Assembly (NCBI GenBank): GCA_964581905.1
Contig: CAZOQJ010000001.1
Span: 1 to 64,000, forward strand
DNA: 64,000 nucleotides
Direction: 5' to 3'
Source of the DNA: CAZBWE01 sp964581905
GTDB taxonomy: Bacteria; Planctomycetota; Phycisphaerae; Sedimentisphaerales; Anaerobacaceae
A program made the position numbers and the translations under genes. The notes under the pieces were generated by a model. It searched no databases. It was not told where the DNA came from and saw nothing but the letters and a program-made list of their open reading frames with translations. This document shows, piece after piece, positions 60,401 to 64,000 of this stretch (position 1 is the stretch's first letter; the number at the start of each line of letters is the position of its first letter).

Positions 60401-61939
60401 TTAGCTCCCTTTTTCCTCAAGCCAGCTTGCAAATAACTTTTTGGCCTGCTCGGGGTTACTTCGCAGGGTGTTGGCTATTTGTCTACGCAGCATTAATGAC
60501 TCAGAATCCTCAGCCCCGGCAGGCAGAAGACCGGCGGTTTGACCAAAAGCTGCAGGCAGCCCCTCTGCTGGGGCCGTCTCAGCCGCCTTTTTCTTCGCTT
60601 TGCCGAACATTTTAAGCACAACAAGTGCACAAATTGCCATAATCCCCAAAGAACTATGCCGGGCAATCGCTATAAAATCCAGTCCACCAGATTCCTCCTG
60701 GCCAATTAACGATTCCACCGGACGATTGAATCTGGTATCAACCACTTTAAGGTCTTTGTCTTTTAATTTGGGTCCAAGTGCTTTTTTAATAATTTCTTCC
60801 ACATCAGATATCGTCATTATCGGTCCAGCTGCGGCTTCGCTTCCTGCCTGTTCTGTTTCACCTTCACCTGTTTCAATTTTCTTCGGTGCAGACAAGTCAA
60901 CGAAGGCTGCTACTGTTAGAGATTTTATCTCGCCCGGCAGTTCGACTGTTTGCTGAACAGTTTTAGGGACCGCGTATTCAGTAACGATTGTTTCACCTTT
61001 TTTCATGCTCCCTGGTACAGCCGCTTCGCTTTCAGCGGACGCCTTGCCTCCTTTGGTCTCAGATTCAGTTTTAATCTCTTCTTTTCTGGGTACCTTTTTG
61101 CCTTCGTCGTAGATTTCCTTGGCAGTATTACTGCTGGTCATATCAATCTCGGCACTAACCTCTACCTTTGCCCGCCCCGGGCCTAAGACAGCGGTGAGCA
61201 TGCCTTCGACCTTGTTAGCTAAATTCTGCTCCACCCTTTCACGGTAGTCAGCGACGGTTCCTGCTCCACCAGCCATAATTTGGTCCGATTCGCCGGAAAG
61301 AAGATGTCCCTGGCTGTCAACTACGGTTACATTTTCAGAAATGAGTCCTTCGACACTGCCTGCCACTAAATGCGTAATCGCTGCTATGTTTAAAACGCTC
61401 GCTCTGTAACCGGGTTTTAGCTGAAGAACTACAGAGGCACTTGTCTGCGAACTTCCGGATGTGAAAACCGATTGCTCAGTACTGACTATATGAACCCGCG
61501 CATGACTTACACCATCGAGCATTTGTATGCTTTTTGCAAGTTCATCCTGAAGGGCTCGTTTCAAATTAACGTTCTGTACAAACGGGCTGACTCCGATTTT
61601 CTCATTATCAAATAAACCGTAGCCTTTCTGACCATCTTTAGGCAGGCCTTCTTTTGCCATATCCAGGCGAAGCTGTGCTATATTTTTTTTCGGAGCATAG
61701 ATGGTTGTCCCACCATTCGCTAATTTGTAAACTACCCCTTTCTCACTAATCTTCTCTGTAATCTTAGCGGCTTCTTCACGCTCAAGATTCGAGTAAAGCA
61801 GCCCCATATCCGGCCTGCGAGCCCAATGGATAAGCAATGCAACGGCGATAATGAACGTCAGGCTTATCGCTATCAGCAAAGCTCGTTGAACCAGGCTCAC
61901 ATTTCGCCATATTGCACTTAATTTCTGGAAAAAGTTCAT
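60401..61939 (-). CDS. fliF: MS-ring protein FliF
   Basis: 512 residues from the ATG at 61939. The frame opens at 62011, but the first 24 codons are a dispersed repeat. N-terminal membrane helix (ALLIAISLTFIIAVALLIHW), YscJ-like domain (LYSNLEREEAAKITEKISEK, then GYGLFDNEKIGVSPFVQNVN and RALQDELAKSIQMLDGVSHA), and a second helix near the C-terminus (SSLGIMAICALVVLKMFG) give the full FliF layout. It ends with the FliG-binding tail (NPEQAKKLFASWLEEKGS). Confidence 0.95.
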   Translation of the reverse strand: MNFFQKLSAIWRNVSLVQRALLIAISLTFIIAVALLIHWARRPDMGLLYSNLEREEAAKITEKISEKGVVYKLANGGTTIYAPKKNIAQLRLDMAKEGLPKDGQKGYGLFDNEKIGVSPFVQNVNLKRALQDELAKSIQMLDGVSHARVHIVSTEQSVFTSGSSQTSASVVLQLKPGYRASVLNIAAITHLVAGSVEGLISENVTVVDSQGHLLSGESDQIMAGGAGTVADYRERVEQNLANKVEGMLTAVLGPGRAKVEVSAEIDMTSSNTAKEIYDEGKKVPRKEEIKTESETKGGKASAESEAAVPGSMKKGETIVTEYAVPKTVQQTVELPGEIKSLTVAAFVDLSAPKKIETGEGETEQAGSEAAAGPIMTISDVEEIIKKALGPKLKDKDLKVVDTRFNRPVESLIGQEESGGLDFIAIARHSSLGIMAICALVVLKMFGKAKKKAAETAPAEGLPAAFGQTAGLLPAGAEDSESLMLRRQIANTLRSNPEQAKKLFASWLEEKGS

Positions 61940-61961
61940 TAAACCCTTTCGTTTTTTGCTA

Positions 61962-62001
61962 CCGAGACACTCGTCTCGGCGAAGGCACGAGCCGTAGCCG
62001 G
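61962..62001. repeat. CGTCTCGGCGAAGGC...GCCGTAGCCGG repeat, copy 1
   Basis: Starts with a small hairpin (CCGAGAC-ACTC-GTCTCGG). Positions 61969-62001 match the reverse complement of 62863-62894 with few differences. It lies in the gap upstream of fliF. Confidence 0.7.
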
Positions 62002-62027
62002 ACAAAGGCACTATTTTTTAAACTTTT

Positions 62028-62073
62028 ATCCGCCAGACGTACTCCCGTAAGGGATGCCTTACGGCAGGCGGAT
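62028..62073. repeat. Nested hairpin between fliE and fliF
   Basis: ATCCGCC (62028-62034) pairs with GGCGGAT (62067-62073); inside, CCGTAAGG-GATG-CCTTACGG forms an 8-bp stem. The part CTCCCGTAAGGGATG resembles the reverse complement of the GGCCATCCCTNACGGGA repeat found in flgA, fliO and upstream of the MotE-like gene. Confidence 0.65.
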
Positions 62074-62104
62074 TAAATTTCTTTGTGCCTTCGTGGCTAA
62101 TCCG

Positions 62105-62428
62105 TTACAGAGGCATCTTCAGTGTCTCTTTGTAGGCTTCTATTAATTTGTTCCTGATACCGACAAGAAGTTTGAAACTTATATCCGCTTTAGCCATAGC
62201 TGAAACCACCGAGTTGACATCCTCATTTTTGCCGGCCAGCAATTCCGTTATAGACGTATTTGAGGATTGTTGAATATCGTCAACTTTGGACAAATATTTC
62301 TCCACGGCCTTAACGGTGTCAGTAAAGTCTGATTTCTTGGCATCAGTATTGTTTGGTTTGCTTATTCCAGCGAAACTGTTATTGGCATTAGGCTGCATTG
62401 ATGTTATATTAGGATTAAAGTTAATCAT
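62105..62428 (-). CDS. fliE: Hook-basal body protein FliE
   Basis: 107 residues from the ATG at 62428, preceded by AGAGGT. The C-terminal part (VVSAMAKADISFKLLVGIRN then KLIEAYKETLKMPL) is the conserved FliE region. FliE joins the MS ring to the rod. It stands in the usual order flgB-flgC-fliE-fliF. Confidence 0.93.
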   Translation of the reverse strand: MINFNPNITSMQPNANNSFAGISKPNNTDAKKSDFTDTVKAVEKYLSKVDDIQQSSNTSITELLAGKNEDVNSVVSAMAKADISFKLLVGIRNKLIEAYKETLKMPL

Positions 62429-62441
62429 TTTGTTTGACCTC

Positions 62442-62846
62442 TTACTTAAGCAGTTCAAGCGTGGTTTCTACCATCCGCTGGTAACGTTTCAAGACAGCTG
62501 TATTAGCCTGATACAATCGTGTTGCAATATTTAAATTTATCATCTCGAGGGGCAGGTTTACATTGGGCATCATCACATATCCCTGTTCGTCTGCATCGGG
62601 ATGGCCAGGTTTCAAAACCCGCTGAAAATCACTCATATCAGCTGCTATTTCCTCCAGGTTGACACCGCCGATACCTTCTCCATCTGTTTTAAACACGGCC
62701 TCGAGTCTGCGGTAGGGCTCACCCTTGCCGTTATCCGTTGTTTGGGCGTTGGCCACATTTGACGAGATTACACTTATATTCTTCTCCTGTGCTCGAAGCC
62801 CCGAGATTGCTATATCTATAGGGCCAAAGGTATTGTTAATTTCCAT
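62442..62846 (-). CDS. flgC: Proximal rod protein FlgC
   Basis: 134 residues, the family length. It has IDIAISGLRAQEKNISVISS then NVANAQTTD at the start and GYVMMPNVNLPLEMINLNIA then TRLYQANTAVLKRYQRMVET at the end, both diagnostic. It forms part of the rod with FlgB and FlgF. Confidence 0.95.
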   Translation of the reverse strand: MEINNTFGPIDIAISGLRAQEKNISVISSNVANAQTTDNGKGEPYRRLEAVFKTDGEGIGGVNLEEIAADMSDFQRVLKPGHPDADEQGYVMMPNVNLPLEMINLNIATRLYQANTAVLKRYQRMVETTLELLK

Positions 62847-62862
62847 CTGAATCTATCACTTT

Positions 62863-62894
62863 CCGGCTACGGCCCGGCCTTCGCCGAGACGAGT
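62863..62894. repeat. CGTCTCGGCGAAGGC...GCCGTAGCCGG repeat, copy 2 (inverted)
   Basis: CCGGCTACGGCCCGGCCTTC then GCCGAGACGAGT is the near reverse complement of 61969-62001. It fills the flgB-flgC gap. Confidence 0.7.
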
Positions 62895-62938
62895 CCAAGC
62901 TAATCGATATTCTCACGGCTTTTTCGTGTTATCAACTG

Positions 62939-63298
62939 TCACCGTATGTTCATTGCCAGTTCCATTTGTTTGTATTTCTTATAAAGCAGCCGGACATATG
63001 TCTTGTGGCGAAGAGTATTTTTCACCATCTCGCCCACTTCGGCTTCAAGATTAACGTCATTGCCGTTTGATTTTACGGGTGTTTGTTTAGGCCGATAAAC
63101 CAGTGATTTAATATCGCTGAGGTCAACTGCTCCAGGTGATTCCAGCGCCTTGGCAAGCAGTTCTTCGAACTTGACATCAATCCTGCGATATCCCGGCGTC
63201 TTAAGATTGGCGACATTATTGGCGATCGTTTTTTGGCGAAGGCTCTCAGCTTTTATCCCCGCTTCCAGAAAGTCTACTATATTGTTTGTCTGGGACAT
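62939..63298 (-). CDS. flgB: Proximal rod protein FlgB
   Basis: 119 residues from the ATG at 63298, which has GGAG 6 bases upstream; an ATG at 63310 gives 4 more residues. It has LRQKTIANNVANLKTPGYRR and NDVNLEAEVGEMVKNTLRHK, typical of FlgB. It is the first gene of the long operon that runs to flhB. Confidence 0.93.
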   Translation of the reverse strand: MSQTNNIVDFLEAGIKAESLRQKTIANNVANLKTPGYRRIDVKFEELLAKALESPGAVDLSDIKSLVYRPKQTPVKSNGNDVNLEAEVGEMVKNTLRHKTYVRLLYKKYKQMELAMNIR

Positions 63299-63449
63299 AT
63301 TCGGCTCCATATTTGGCGGAGCAAAACAGTTTCACGTCCCCAAGCCGTCTGTCGACTGGCGGGGCCCGTCTTGTGATACAACTTCATCACCCATTCGTCA
63401 GTGCAGAGCCTGCCGGAGCACGGCAGTCCTATCTTCTCTTTAAGAAAAG

Positions 63450-63465
63450 AGCAATTATCGTGCCA
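63450..63465 (-). promoter_or_regulatory. Sigma-54 promoter of the flgB operon
   Basis: Read on the minus strand, TGGCACG-ATAA-TTGCT matches the sigma-54 consensus at every position, with 10 bases between GG and GC. Transcription would start near 63439, about 140 bases before flgB. Confidence 0.9.
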
Positions 63466-63568
63466 AATATTCAAAGCCAGGCTTTTTCAATCTATTAACC
63501 GGCTATTTTGCTCAAAAAACGCCACTAACACAAACAACTACCAGTAGCACAGGGCTGCGGCGGCCTTC

Positions 63569-63586
63569 ACACCGATGAATCGGTGT
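63569..63586. promoter_or_regulatory. Palindrome upstream of the flgB promoter, possible activator site
   Basis: ACACCGAT-GA-ATCGGTGT, an 8-bp perfect inverted repeat about 105 bases upstream of the sigma-54 promoter, the usual range for binding of an AAA+ activator. It could also be part of a dispersed hairpin. Confidence 0.45.
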
Positions 63587-63626
63587 TAGGTTTCTATACA
63601 TAGCGGCGCTTTTGTACACCCATAGG

Positions 63627-63673
63627 TTTGCCCCCGCTGATTCGATTTTGCGAAGCAAAACGGTGGGGGCAAA
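63627..63673. repeat. GC-rich hairpin element H
   Basis: TTTGCCCCC (63627-63635) pairs with GGGGGCAAA (63665-63673), and the inner TTTTGC-GAA-GCAAAA forms the tip. It is intergenic. Confidence 0.6.
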
Positions 63674-64000
63674 ACTGCGGGGACATCTTCCTTTTTCCAA
63701 CGGTTGCTCCAGCTTTACCCAGTCTGCCCTGAACAATGTCGAAGGGACCAACCCGGAAAATCTTTCCTGAAATGCAGGAATATTCCGCCGTAATTACAGC
63801 CAACGGTAAAATTTTTTAATCAATCGTTTTTATTTAGTGTTTATAACTGCTTTGTTGACAAAGCCTTACGGCTTATAAGGCCGCCGTCTCCTGATTCTGG
63901 CACAGCAATTGCGAAAAGCAAATGTTATATGAATGTCGGTCTACCAACTATAGTTTTAGAGGTCTTAGCGCATCAGCAGGCGATAGGTGTATCTCCGTCG
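63674..64000. other. Non-coding right end
   Basis: No convincing gene. A short hairpin (GCCTTA 63863-63868 with TAAGGC 63876-63881) is the only structure seen. The window ends here, so a gene may start just outside. Confidence 0.4.

Noticed and set aside
61940..62011. 24-residue N-terminal extension of FliF
   Set aside because: Encoded by a dispersed repeat; the conserved protein starts at the internal ATG 61939.

Overview
The window is a near-complete flagellar locus with a large glycan/protein-modification island inside it. No rRNA, tRNA, CRISPR array, transposase or phage gene was recognised. The gene content points to a Gram-negative, sigma-54-using bacterium with L and P rings (flgH, flgI). 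Large TPR proteins, an expanded hook-cap/hook-junction set, a secretin-type STN-like segment and many short dispersed repeats suggest Planctomycetota, possibly Phycisphaerae. That placement is inference from style and gene order, not from a marker gene.

Layout. (1) 1-2.1 kb: tail of a surface-type protein, a small membrane protein, a zinc-ribbon protein and an HPP membrane protein. (2) 2.2-14.9 kb, minus strand: an operon reading from two TPR proteins and a sigma-54 activator with a degenerate receiver through fliL, fliM, fliN, flhA and fliA to a set of small proteins and lipoproteins, ending in a FlgM-like gene. A near-perfect sigma-54 promoter lies at 14987-15002. (3) 15.3-16.7 kb, minus strand: a second, FleQ-like sigma-54 activator. 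(4) 17.4-29.5 kb, plus strand: flgD, flgE, a PilZ/YcgR-like gene, flgF, flgG, flgA, flgH, flgI, flgJ, flgN, flgK and flgL behind a sigma-54 promoter at 17354-17369. (5) 29.8-47.5 kb, plus strand: the modification island, holding TPR-glycosyltransferases, an FlgN/FliT-like helical protein, a radical SAM gene broken by an in-frame TAA, a truncated nucleotide-sugar dehydrogenase, FkbM methyltransferases, a ~1185-residue multidomain protein and a 2362-residue protein with about seven glycosyltransferase-like modules. (6) 47.7-50.1 kb: fliD. (7) 50.1-63.3 kb, minus strand: flgB, flgC, fliE, fliF, fliG, fliH, fliI, fliJ, a MotE-like gene, motA, two motB-like genes, fliO, fliP, fliQ, fliR and flhB behind a sigma-54 promoter at 63450-63465.

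How it works together. Three operons carry GG-N10-GC promoters and two sigma-54 activators are encoded among them. FliA and a FlgM-like protein sit together for late-gene control, and a sigma-28-like promoter precedes fliD. Flagellin (fliC), fliS, flhF, flhG, fliK, csrA, fliW and rpoN were not seen, so they lie elsewhere or are absent. The island probably decorates flagellin or another surface polymer.

Beyond genes, the window holds several families of short dispersed repeats. The most striking is a set of GC-rich hairpins. Some lie between genes and others sit in frame inside coding sequences, and the two best-matched copies differ by compensatory base-pair changes.
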